Source: Verrucomicrobiota bacterium
GTDB taxonomy: Bacteria > Verrucomicrobiota > Verrucomicrobiia > Limisphaerales > JADLHS01
Length of the DNA stretch: 6,888 nucleotides
Reading direction: 5' to 3'
Assembly (NCBI GenBank): GCA_004297495.1
Contig: SCTL01000598.1
Span: forward strand, 1 to 6,888
The notes beneath the pieces were generated by a model. That model had not been told where the DNA came from. It made no database searches and was given only the letters and a program-made list of their open reading frames with translations. How positions within the stretch are numbered: position 1 is the stretch's first letter; every line of letters begins with the position of its first letter. Shown piece after piece: positions 1-5,470 of the stretch. The position numbers were made by a program, and so were the translations under genes.

Positions 1-27
1 GCCGCGTGAACAATTCGGCCAGATGAT

Positions 28-387
28 TCAATCTTCCGAACTGCGTTGCTCGCCACGCTGACGTTCAAGACTTCGGAGAATGCGGGAATAAAACTGTGCA
101 ATCTTGTCCGCTTCGTGTTCGTCGCTGCAATCCTCAATCACAAACGTATCGTCAGGGTTGTAGCCGGAACGAAAGTATTCCGCCGTCTTGCGCCACGATT
201 CTTCCCGTGCCTGCAAGCCCTCAATGATTTGGCCGAGGTCATTTTCTTCCAATCGAATCAGGTAGGTTATGCGCATAGCTCGGCAGATACACCTGGCCAG
301 GTACTGCACGCTTGGCAAGCGGCAAATCTTGCAGCTCGCCGGGTTTCTAGTGCCGGTGAATTTGCTGAGCGGCGCAAGTTCCGACAT
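28..387 (-). CDS. small acidic hypothetical protein downstream of SRA-HNH nuclease
   Basis: Reads as 119 residues from the ATG at 387, or 82 residues from an internal ATG at 276 (MRITYLIRLEEND...). I do not recognise a named family. The part after the internal Met looks most like real protein: an amphipathic, charged stretch (EENDLGQIIEGLQAREESW), then a D/E-rich segment around VIEDCSDEHEADKIAQFY, and a basic helical tail. There is no signal peptide or membrane segment. With the 387 start it overlaps the 3' end of the nuclease gene by 41 bases in another frame; with the 276 start it lies 70 bases downstream. Neither start has a strong Shine-Dalgarno. The first 37 residues contain CKIC and CIC pairs but otherwise look less protein-like, so the shorter start is plausible. 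Being downstream on the same strand suggests co-transcription with the nuclease, perhaps as an accessory gene; this is inference only. Confidence 0.55.
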   Translation of the reverse strand: MSELAPLSKFTGTRNPASCKICRLPSVQYLARCICRAMRITYLIRLEENDLGQIIEGLQAREESWRKTAEYFRSGYNPDDTFVIEDCSDEHEADKIAQFYSRILRSLERQRGEQRSSED

Positions 388-1090
388 AGATCCACGGCAG
401 GATGCAGATGATTTTGTCGGACTTCTCCAAATTGTGGTTCAGGCAGAGCAGCCTCACGTTCTCCGCGGTCAAACTGCTGCCGCCTTTGGAGAACGGAATG
501 TCGTGGTCGTAATGAAGGTTCTTGTCTGCACCACAAAGCACGCACTTCCCGTGGTCGCGCCGCCAAACTTCAATTTTGACGTGCGTCGGGATGAGGCGGT
601 TGTGTGGTAGCTCCTCGATGCGTCCCAAGATTTTCTTTTCAACGGGCCGCAGGTGAAATTTGAAAACTTTGCGGCCACCGCTTGGAACGATCTCCGCATC
701 AATCAACTCGAAGTAGCCTTTGTAGCACCAAATCCCGTCCGCGATCTTCTCGTAAACCTTGATGAGCTCGGCCTTCTTGCGCAGCCCGGTATTGAAATCA
801 ATTGCTGCCCGAAAGAACTTTCCGTTCTCAGTCCATGAACCTTTTGGCGTCTGCAGCGGTTGATCGACAGTCTTTGGGTCTGGGCCGCCTTGAGTCCGCG
901 ACTGATCGTGCCCCTCGTAAATCAGAGTTCCTGTCGCTTCATCAATTGCGTCGGCATACGGTGCGTTCTTGCGAAGTGACATGAGGAAGACGGAGTAGCT
1001 TTTGCCGATCCCAAAATTCATGCCCCGCTGAAGATTCGCGCGTTCGGCATGCACGAGTTGTGCGTAGCTGATGATGTCGTCGGTTTTCAC
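347..1090 (-). CDS. SRA-like/HNH endonuclease, probable modification-dependent restriction enzyme
   Basis: From the GTG at 1090 this gives 247 residues. The N-terminal two thirds resemble an SRA/YDG-type modified-base reader: SYSVFLMS near residue 31, YEGHDQ near 58, KTVDQPL near 73, NGKFFRAA near 89, then KVYEK and GIWCYKGYFELIDAE (111-132) and VFKFHL near 142. The C-terminal part is a complete HNH/zinc-ribbon nuclease: CVLC (183-186), the DHD of YDHDIPFSKGG (His196), AENVRLLC (Asn211) and CLNHNLEKSDKI (Cys216, His219). This is the layout of Type IV SRA-HNH enzymes such as TagI and ScoMcrA relatives, which cut DNA carrying modified cytosine. The frame stays open to an ATG at 1372, but 1137-1238 encodes a methyltransferase motif in a different frame, so those upstream codons are probably not part of this gene. 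Other possible starts are TTG at 1105 and ATG at 1021; none has a clear Shine-Dalgarno. The exact start and the modification specificity cannot be read from sequence. Confidence 0.8.
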   Translation of the reverse strand: MKTDDIISYAQLVHAERANLQRGMNFGIGKSYSVFLMSLRKNAPYADAIDEATGTLIYEGHDQSRTQGGPDPKTVDQPLQTPKGSWTENGKFFRAAIDFNTGLRKKAELIKVYEKIADGIWCYKGYFELIDAEIVPSGGRKVFKFHLRPVEKKILGRIEELPHNRLIPTHVKIEVWRRDHGKCVLCGADKNLHYDHDIPFSKGGSSLTAENVRLLCLNHNLEKSDKIICILPWIYVGTCAAQQIHRH

Positions 1091-1136
1091 GAGCGGGCAC
1101 AATTGAACGAACAGGGAATCCCGTTGACCAGGATAA

Positions 1137-1238
1137 ACTGGAATTAGGCTTTGGCCCTGCCGCCGGAAATTCCGGGAACTTGAACGCGCGCCGCTCGCGA
1201 AAACCGACGAGGAAAATGCGTTCACGATGTTTCGGCAT
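1137..1238 (-). pseudogene. relic of a cytosine-5 DNA methyltransferase (motif VIII region)
   Basis: A 34-codon minus-strand stretch reads MPKHRERIFLVGFRERR followed by AFKFPEFPAAGPKPNSSL. This matches the m5C methyltransferase pattern PQxRERxFxVGFR...F.FP...GPxLxSIL, which contains conserved motif VIII (QxRxR). The usual Gln is Lys here (PKHRER), itself a sign of decay. Nothing methyltransferase-like follows in this frame: motifs IX and X and the whole N-terminal catalytic part with the PC motif are missing, and a stop codon lies 13 codons upstream of the ATG. The fragment begins within a few bases of a 12-bp inverted repeat and ends about 45 bases before the probable start of the SRA-HNH gene. 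It is therefore best read as the remains of a methyltransferase gene once upstream of the nuclease. It is short, so chance resemblance cannot be fully excluded, but the run RERIFLVGFRE is very characteristic. Confidence 0.6.
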
Positions 1239-1240
1239 GA

Positions 1241-1285
1241 CTGATAGTCCATGCGAAACGGAGTGAAAGGTCTATGGACTATCAG
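1241..1285. repeat. perfect 12-bp inverted repeat at the edge of the methyltransferase relic
   Basis: The arms CTGATAGTCCAT (1241-1252) and ATGGACTATCAG (1274-1285) are exact reverse complements, separated by 21 bases. There is no T-run, so it is unlikely to be a terminator. The left arm ends two bases from the first ATG of the methyltransferase relic, so the element sits exactly where the recognisable gene stops. It could be a REP/MITE-like dispersed element or a recombination scar. Confidence 0.75.
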
Positions 1286-1321
1286 CCAGGTTGAGAGAAA
1301 GCAGAAGATTTCGACACATCG

Positions 1322-1337
1322 CCCTGTCCCTCTCCCC
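1322..1337. repeat. pyrimidine-rich fragment resembling the 4127-4189 repeat
   Basis: CCCTGTCCCTCTCCCC resembles the reverse complement of one arm of the palindromic repeat at 4127-4189, whose arm reads CATCCTGTCCTTCTCC on that strand. It is likely a partial copy of the same dispersed repeat family. The match is short and low in complexity. Confidence 0.35.
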
Positions 1338-1385
1338 ATTCGGCCCGCCTGCGTCTGACTTCGGCGCGACAAGTTGGCTTCGCGT

Positions 1386-1434
1386 GAATTCGCGGAATTC
1401 GTGTCAACTTCTCTGCGTCTCTGCGCCTCAGCGG
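1386..1434. repeat. short tandem duplications, probable dispersed intergenic repeat
   Basis: Two near-identical 9-mers lie head to tail, GAATTCGCG (1386-1394) and GAATTCGTG (1395-1403). They are followed by TCTCTGCG twice (1410-1425) and a degenerate third unit, CCTCAGCGG. From memory, similar 'CTCTGCGTCTCTGCG...GCGGTG' strings are common between genes in Verrucomicrobiota and some other phyla; a genome search would confirm it. No coding role is supported. Confidence 0.45.
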
Positions 1435-1538
1435 TGGAAAACGCGCGCCACGCGGTAGTGGAAGAATATCAATTGTGCCACTGGATGTTCTCCAGCAATG
1501 CCGCCAGTCGCCACGCCGCTTTCAGCAATTGCCGTCGG

Positions 1539-3545
1539 TCAGGGCAAAGTCAAACGATAGAACTTGTAGTTTGAATTGCCATCCGGGTCGGTGAACTGGC
1601 GTTGGCCAGAACTGAGCGTGGTCACAGCCGACCAAGCGGAGGAAGTCAGGTTGCTGGCAGATTGCAACACGTAGCTGCGATCAAAGCCGCCGAGAAGATC
1701 CACTTCCATTCCGCCGCCGACCTTCTTGGCAAGCAACGCCGGAAACGTCGAGGCGGATTGGATGATCGTGCCGCCGGTGCCGGTGGCGACGAAACTGCCA
1801 TTGCCATAAGCCACACGTTCGAGCGTCTCGGTCGTGCCGGAATTTCGGACCGACCACGTGGCGCCGTCGGGTGAGGTTGCCAGATAGCCACCCGTTCCCA
1901 CCGCGACAAAGTAGCCGTCGCCAAAACAGATGCCGTAAATGGTGCCGCTCGTGCCCGAACTGCGCGCAGTCCATGTGCCGTAGCCCACGGTGGAAGTGCC
2001 GATGAACCCGCTATCGCCCACGGTCACGAAGGTTCCCGCGCCGAAAGCGATGTTGCGGAGGTTTGCAGAAAGCGTGTGATTGGTCCAATTGATGCCATTG
2101 GGTGAGTTCACGTACGATCCGATGGTGCCGCTGAACTGCTGGCCCACCGCCACGTACATACCGTTGCCATAGCTCGCGCCCCAAAGATTTCGCGTGTTAC
2201 CCGAATTCCGGGAAGTCCACGTCACGCCGTCGGAGGAGGTCGAGATGCCGCCCGCCCAACTCGTGACCACGAACAGATTGTTGAGGTAGTTCACGCTGGC
2301 CAGCTGGCTGCTCAGGCCCGAGCCAATACTCGACCAATCCACGCCATTGGTCGAAACGCGCAGACCCGCTGATGCGGTCGCGATGACATACCAGCCATTG
2401 CCGTAAGCCACGTCCCAAAACGTGTTGAATGATCCGGACGCGCGCTTATACCACTGGCCGCCCGGAGGCCCGGAAAAAAGAATCGGACAATACTCACCCA
2501 CGCCGCCCGGGCCGACGCCGAAATCGCCCACGGCCACGAACTCGTTGTTGATGTATTTCACGCCGTACAGCGTGGCGAGATAAGTCAGCGTCTGGTTGCG
2601 GATCGGCCAGGTCAAATGGTCGGTCGAAGTGCGAATCAAGCCGTGCAATCCCACGGATACGAAAGTGCCGTTGCCGTACGCGACCGCCGCCAGGTCGTAG
2701 GAGGAATTGTTTGCCGTAGCCGCAGTCCAACTGGTGCCATTTGCGGAATATTGAATCGTGCCACCTGTGCCAACGCCCACATAATAGCCGCCCGCGTAGG
2801 TCACGGCCTGCAAGATCGGATAGACATAATTTGCCGCGCTCCAGTTTGTGCCGTCCGCCGAGAACTTCATGCCGTAATCCACGATGACGAATTGGTTGTT
2901 GAGAAACGCGAGGCGATAAGGCGTGCCGCCTTGCGACGGCTGGCTGGTCCAGTTCACGCCGTCGGCGGACTCGATGATCTCGCCCGCACCGGTGATGGCC
3001 GCGAACAAACCGTTGCCAAACGCGACACTCTTGAGCGCCAGCGAAGAAGAAATGCCCGGTTGGTTCGTCCAGTTCACGCCGTTGCCAGACGCGAGCACCG
3101 TGCCCGATGCACCGACCGCGACGTAAATGCCATTGGCGGAGATAACCCCGGCCAGGGCGTTTGCCGTGCCCGAAGCGGCCGCCGACCAATCGCTGCCGTT
3201 GATGGAAGTCAAAATGGTGCCGCCATTGCCGACCGCAACGAACCGGTTGTTGGCAAACACGACGTCCGCCAGAGTGTTGGCCGTGCCGGAGGTTTGCGTC
3301 GTCCAGTTGGTGCCGTCGCTGGAAGTTTGAATTGCGCCGAGTTCGCCGACGATGACGAAACGGTTTGCGCCAAAAGCCACGCCCGACCAATTCGGAAATG
3401 GATGCCGCCGCGTCCATTGATCCAGGGGGTCGCCGAACACCGGGCCCGCCAAAAACAGGAGGAACGCGAGGAACAAAAACAGGTTCGACCGGCGATCGTG
3501 TTGACGAGGAAATGATTGGGGGATTTGATAACGACTTGGATTCAT
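1539..3545 (-). CDS. secreted 14-repeat beta-propeller-type protein
   Basis: 668 residues from the ATG at 3545, which is preceded by a GAAAGGG Shine-Dalgarno about five bases away. The frame is open farther upstream, but only this start places a signal peptide at the N-terminus: basic RQHDRR (about 14-19), hydrophobic NLFLFLAFLLFLAG (21-34), probable cleavage after VFG38. Residues about 50-600 contain 14 tandem units of roughly 40 residues with the pattern [VA]xYGNGxFVAVGxxGTIxTSxDGxxWT, similar to Ycf48/BNR-type propeller blades. Unit 5 is shortened and unit 8 carries an insertion (GVGPGGVGEYCPILFSGPPG). The last ~65 residues form a separate beta-rich domain (YVLQSASNLTSSAW... ending FYRLTLP), as seen at the end of many verrucomicrobial secreted proteins. 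It is likely exported and extracellular or periplasmic; its ligand is unknown. No enzymatic motif is visible. A divergent AraC-type regulator lies upstream. Confidence 0.9.
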   Translation of the reverse strand: MNPSRYQIPQSFPRQHDRRSNLFLFLAFLLFLAGPVFGDPLDQWTRRHPFPNWSGVAFGANRFVIVGELGAIQTSSDGTNWTTQTSGTANTLADVVFANNRFVAVGNGGTILTSINGSDWSAAASGTANALAGVISANGIYVAVGASGTVLASGNGVNWTNQPGISSSLALKSVAFGNGLFAAITGAGEIIESADGVNWTSQPSQGGTPYRLAFLNNQFVIVDYGMKFSADGTNWSAANYVYPILQAVTYAGGYYVGVGTGGTIQYSANGTSWTAATANNSSYDLAAVAYGNGTFVSVGLHGLIRTSTDHLTWPIRNQTLTYLATLYGVKYINNEFVAVGDFGVGPGGVGEYCPILFSGPPGGQWYKRASGSFNTFWDVAYGNGWYVIATASAGLRVSTNGVDWSSIGSGLSSQLASVNYLNNLFVVTSWAGGISTSSDGVTWTSRNSGNTRNLWGASYGNGMYVAVGQQFSGTIGSYVNSPNGINWTNHTLSANLRNIAFGAGTFVTVGDSGFIGTSTVGYGTWTARSSGTSGTIYGICFGDGYFVAVGTGGYLATSPDGATWSVRNSGTTETLERVAYGNGSFVATGTGGTIIQSASTFPALLAKKVGGGMEVDLLGGFDRSYVLQSASNLTSSAWSAVTTLSSGQRQFTDPDGNSNYKFYRLTLP

Positions 3546-3582
3546 GTATGCCCTTTCACCTGCGCGGCAGACTAGCACGAGG

Positions 3583-3601
3583 TTGACTCTGCGCCAGTCA
3601 A
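3583..3601. promoter_or_regulatory. TTGACT-N7-AGTCAA palindrome upstream of the propeller gene
   Basis: A perfect 6-bp inverted repeat (3583-3588 and 3596-3601) lies 38 bases upstream of the propeller gene's start. On the minus strand the arm reads TTGACT, close to a sigma70 -35 box, but no good -10 box follows at 17 bases. It is a candidate operator or promoter element. Confidence 0.3.
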
Positions 3602-3681
3602 AAATCGCAAGGAGGGTATAGGTAGGCGCAACTTGGCGCTGCCACCAAATTCTCACTTCGCCACTCAACGAAGGAGCAACG

Positions 3682-3798
3682 GTGTTTGATTTTCTCTTGC
3701 GACGCGGATTCTCCCTGCTGCTAATTTCCCGCCCGGGTTGTACCACAGAGAAGTTTTTCAAGGCAGTCGTCTGCCTTGGAGGAGGCGTTCATCCATGA
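3682..3798 (+). CDS. candidate 38-codon leader ORF overlapping the AraC-type gene
   Basis: A GTG at 3682 lies five bases after AAGGAG (3671-3676) and opens a 38-codon frame. Its TGA stop (3796-3798) overlaps the ATG of the AraC-type gene in the classic ATGA arrangement. The peptide is hydrophobic near its start (FDFLLRRGFSLLLIS) and otherwise unremarkable, with two Cys and a GGG near the end. It matches no family I know. A good ribosome site plus a 4-base overlap suggests translational coupling, but a chance ORF is possible. A sigma70-like promoter candidate lies inside it (3697-3725); both cannot easily be the main signal. Confidence 0.3.
   Translation: MFDFLLRRGFSLLLISRPGCTTEKFFKAVVCLGGGVHP
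3697..3725 (+). promoter_or_regulatory. candidate sigma70-like promoter for the AraC-type gene
   Basis: TTGCGA (3697-3702) and GCTAAT (3720-3725), each four of six to consensus, are separated by exactly 17 bases and would start transcription roughly 60 bases before the ATG at 3795. Promoter rules in this phylum are poorly known, and the alternative leader ORF would require a promoter farther upstream. Confidence 0.25.
3760..3785 (+). promoter_or_regulatory. hairpin abutting the Shine-Dalgarno of the AraC-type gene
   Basis: AAGGCAG-TCGT-CTGCCTT (3760-3777) is a perfect 7-bp stem with a four-base loop, directly followed by the ribosome site GGAGGAGG (3778-3785), nine bases before the ATG. The stem can extend through C3759:G3778 and U3757:A3780 (with a wobble between), which would mask the first GGA of the ribosome site while leaving GGAGG free. 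Confidence 0.45.
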
Positions 3799-4214
3799 TC
3801 AGGTTGCCCATCACACAACAGGAATGGGAGCGGCTGGCGGTGCAGGCGGAATACGCGCCCGCCAAACTCGCCGTGCTGCGCGGCGTTTCCCTGCGGCAAC
3901 TGGAGCGTGATATCAAACGCCGATTCGGCCTTGAGCCCCGCAAGTGGCTCGATAAGCAACGGATCGTTGCGGCGCAAAAAAGACTTCTCGCAGGTCAATC
4001 CGTCAAATGCGTAGCCATGGAACTCGGTTTCAAACAGGCGTCGCATTTCTGCCGGCAGTTCAAACTGGAGTACAACCTGACGCCATCGCAATTCCTCGCC
4101 GCCGCAGTCAACGGCGCTGCTACATCTCCCCCTCAACCGTCCTGCGACACCTTCTCCCCCCGCAGTGGAGAAGGACAGGATGAGGGGGAACGCTGTGATC
4201 TACTTGCAACTTGA
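3795..4214 (+). CDS. small stand-alone AraC-type HTH DNA-binding protein
   Basis: 139 residues from the ATG at 3795, chosen because GGAGGAGG lies at 3778-3785; the open frame upstream (to 3738) has no such site. Residues about 20-103 form the double helix-turn-helix of the AraC/XylS family: first HTH at 20-46 (YAPAKLAVLRGVSLRQLERDI), linker helix near 50-66, second HTH at 68-93 (SVKCVAMELGFKQASHFCRQF) followed by the typical YNLTPSQFL. There is no separate effector-sensing domain, unlike full-length AraC proteins of about 250-300 residues. Residues 110-139 are encoded by a dispersed palindromic repeat and probably add nothing to function. The gene is divergent from the secreted propeller gene and may control it or the downstream lipoprotein; this rests only on position. 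Confidence 0.88.
   Translation: MIRLPITQQEWERLAVQAEYAPAKLAVLRGVSLRQLERDIKRRFGLEPRKWLDKQRIVAAQKRLLAGQSVKCVAMELGFKQASHFCRQFKLEYNLTPSQFLAAAVNGAATSPPQPSCDTFSPRSGEGQDEGERCDLLAT
4127..4189. repeat. interrupted palindromic dispersed repeat
   Basis: Three nested paired segments form a 63-base imperfect hairpin: TCCCCCTCA (4127-4135) with TGAGGGGGA (4181-4189), TCCTG (4140-4144) with CAGGA (4176-4180), and CCTTCTCC (4150-4157) with GGAGAAGG (4167-4174), around a nine-base loop. It lies inside the 3' end of the AraC-type gene. Its GGAGA...GATGAGGGGGA arm resembles a type of intergenic repeat I recall as common in Verrucomicrobiota. It lacks a T-run, so it is not a standard terminator. Confidence 0.7.
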
Positions 4215-4354
4215 CATCAGCCGTCCCCGTCGTGACGCTCCGCGAAAGCTTCGGGTTTTGGCGGGGATATGAATTCATCCTTCAAAAATCAAGCGATTCT
4301 CAGAGTGGGAATCCGGAACGCGATTTCCTGCTTCACAAACATTCCAGGACTGTC

Positions 4355-5239
4355 ATGAAAAAACCAATCTTCTCCTTCTCGTCGGCGTTGATGATCGCAT
4401 TGAGCATCTGGGCGATTGGATGCACTCCCTTGAAGAGCAGTCGCACGGTCGGACTTCCCGGCCTGCCTCCGGTCACGGACGTCAAACAGGTCCGCATCGT
4501 TGAGGACATGAAGGCGGTGACTCAGCCGTATCAGATCGTTGGCAAAGTCACTTCGTATCGTGAGGGGACGCGTGTCACCAGGAGTGGTTCCATCCGCCGC
4601 TTGTCCGAACTCGCGGCCGACATGGGCGCGGACGGTATCATCGGCGTTCATCGGAATGCCGGCGGCGGACTGTATTCGGCGCTGGCCGTCAAATGGTTGT
4701 CACCGGGCGAGCAGCCACAGCCGCTTAAAGTTCCGTTCATCGTCGCCGCATTGCCCATGGCCTGCGATCCGATCCCACCTAAGAAACGGGAGAAATACGA
4801 AAAACTGGTGGACTCGCTGATGCTTCCCCTGATTGAAACCAAGGGTTATTACCTGCTTTCAGACAAGGTGTCAGGGTTTGCCGGTGGAATCACTGCAACA
4901 GCAAAACTTGATGATAGCCAGATCGAAGCGCTTGGCGGCAAGGAATCCCAGATACTGGCGGAAATCTCCATGGTGGCACACAAGGGCGGCGCTTACGGTG
5001 GTAAATCAACCATCCGAGTCTCCATGCTCGACAAGAAATCGCGCACCCTGTGTTACGACAGTCATGGACAGGGCGGCGCCAACGCGGCGGATGCGTTCTT
5101 CGAAACTGGAATGAGTCCGGTCTTCACGATTGTCTTACCGGTATTGATGCCCAATGCCCTGCGAGAAGAGGCGGTCATGCGCGGCACGATTGCCGCCTTC
5201 GACAAGCTGAAGCCCATTCATCTGGAAGCCGCCAGATGA
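4355..5239 (+). CDS. predicted lipoprotein, two-domain, unknown function
   Basis: 294 residues from the ATG at 4355, preceded by AGGA five bases upstream. The frame is open back to 4211, but only this start begins a lipoprotein signal: MKK, hydrophobic core ALMIALSIW, and lipobox AIGC with Cys23 as lipidation site. Residues about 45-115 (VRIVEDM...YQIVGKVTSYREGTR...RLSELAADMGADGIIGVH) resemble small envelope lipoprotein domains in which a helix ending GADxxIGV packs on a sheet, as in RcsF/YbjQ-like proteins. Residues about 126-290 (PFIVAALPM..., KLVDSLMLPLIETKGYYLLS, AEISMVAHKGG, IRVSMLDKKSRTL) loosely recall the GNA1162/LpoB group of outer-membrane lipoproteins. Both comparisons are from memory and weak. 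It is probably anchored in the outer or inner membrane facing the periplasm. It lies 140 bases downstream of the AraC-type gene on the same strand. Confidence 0.85.
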   Translation: MKKPIFSFSSALMIALSIWAIGCTPLKSSRTVGLPGLPPVTDVKQVRIVEDMKAVTQPYQIVGKVTSYREGTRVTRSGSIRRLSELAADMGADGIIGVHRNAGGGLYSALAVKWLSPGEQPQPLKVPFIVAALPMACDPIPPKKREKYEKLVDSLMLPLIETKGYYLLSDKVSGFAGGITATAKLDDSQIEALGGKESQILAEISMVAHKGGAYGGKSTIRVSMLDKKSRTLCYDSHGQGGANAADAFFETGMSPVFTIVLPVLMPNALREEAVMRGTIAAFDKLKPIHLEAAR

Positions 5240-5361
5240 GTGTGGGTGGAATTCCTGGAGATTGAGAATCACTTCGCGTTTCTGTGACGGCCAGCCGCGG
5301 AGTTTTCGTTTTGCTGCGACTGGTGCTGCGCACACAGTCGCGCTCCGGCTCCAATCCGATG

Positions 5362-5391
5362 GTAGGGGGTGTCCGCAGGACGGGTGAGGGG
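5362..5391. repeat. half copy of a GTGTCCGCAGGACGGGTGAGGGG-type repeat
   Basis: The stretch contains AGGGGGTGTCCGCAGGAC and then GGGTGAGGGG. It shares the GGA...GTGAGGGG arm style of the repeat at 4127-4189 and is probably a truncated member of the same or a related dispersed family. It includes a small GTCC-GCA-GGAC inverted repeat (5371-5381). No gene is present in 5240-5470, and no convincing terminator or promoter was seen there. Confidence 0.4.
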
Positions 5392-5470
5392 TTGGCTGTG
5401 TGTATTCAGAAATTTATTTTGGCAACCGCTCTCGACACGACTTTGCCGCCTCGGTAGGCTTTCCCGGCAG

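Larger units (their letters stand above)
1091..1538. other. gene-free stretch made of relic and repeat debris
   Basis: No intact gene is supported between the probable start of the SRA-HNH gene and the stop codon of the repeat protein. The stretch holds the methyltransferase scrap (1137-1238), a perfect 12-bp inverted repeat (1241-1285), a pyrimidine-rich piece CCCTGTCCCTCTCCCC (1322-1337) and short tandem duplications (1386-1434). Open frames here look like chance. No clear terminator for the converging or neighbouring minus-strand genes was found in 1440-1538. Confidence 0.6.

Noticed and set aside
1091..1372. Upstream extension of the SRA-HNH gene to the ATG at 1372 or 1252
   Set aside because: The same bases encode a methyltransferase motif in another frame, the extra residues (Ser/Arg-rich) show no domain, and there is no ribosome site.
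2494..3417. 307-codon minus-strand frame overlapping the propeller gene
   Set aside because: Its composition is dominated by Arg/His/Gly, typical of a shifted reading of a GC-rich gene; the overlapping repeat protein explains the region fully.
2616..3515. 299-codon open frame on the plus strand opposite the propeller gene
   Set aside because: It is antisense to repeated, GC-rich propeller codons. Its translation is rich in Arg/Ala with no domain pattern, and the minus-strand frame is clearly the coding one.
3546..3761. N-terminal extension of the propeller protein to an ATG at 3761
   Set aside because: It would bury the signal peptide 90 residues inside the protein; the ATG at 3545 has a good ribosome site.
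5331..5402. CACACAG / CTGTGTG inverted repeat upstream of aroQ
   Set aside because: Seven bases separated by about 58 with no supporting structure between; likely chance.
5369..5470. 34-residue N-terminal extension of AroQ
   Set aside because: It is not found in the family, and part of it reads through a repeat fragment; the family N-terminus begins exactly at 5471.
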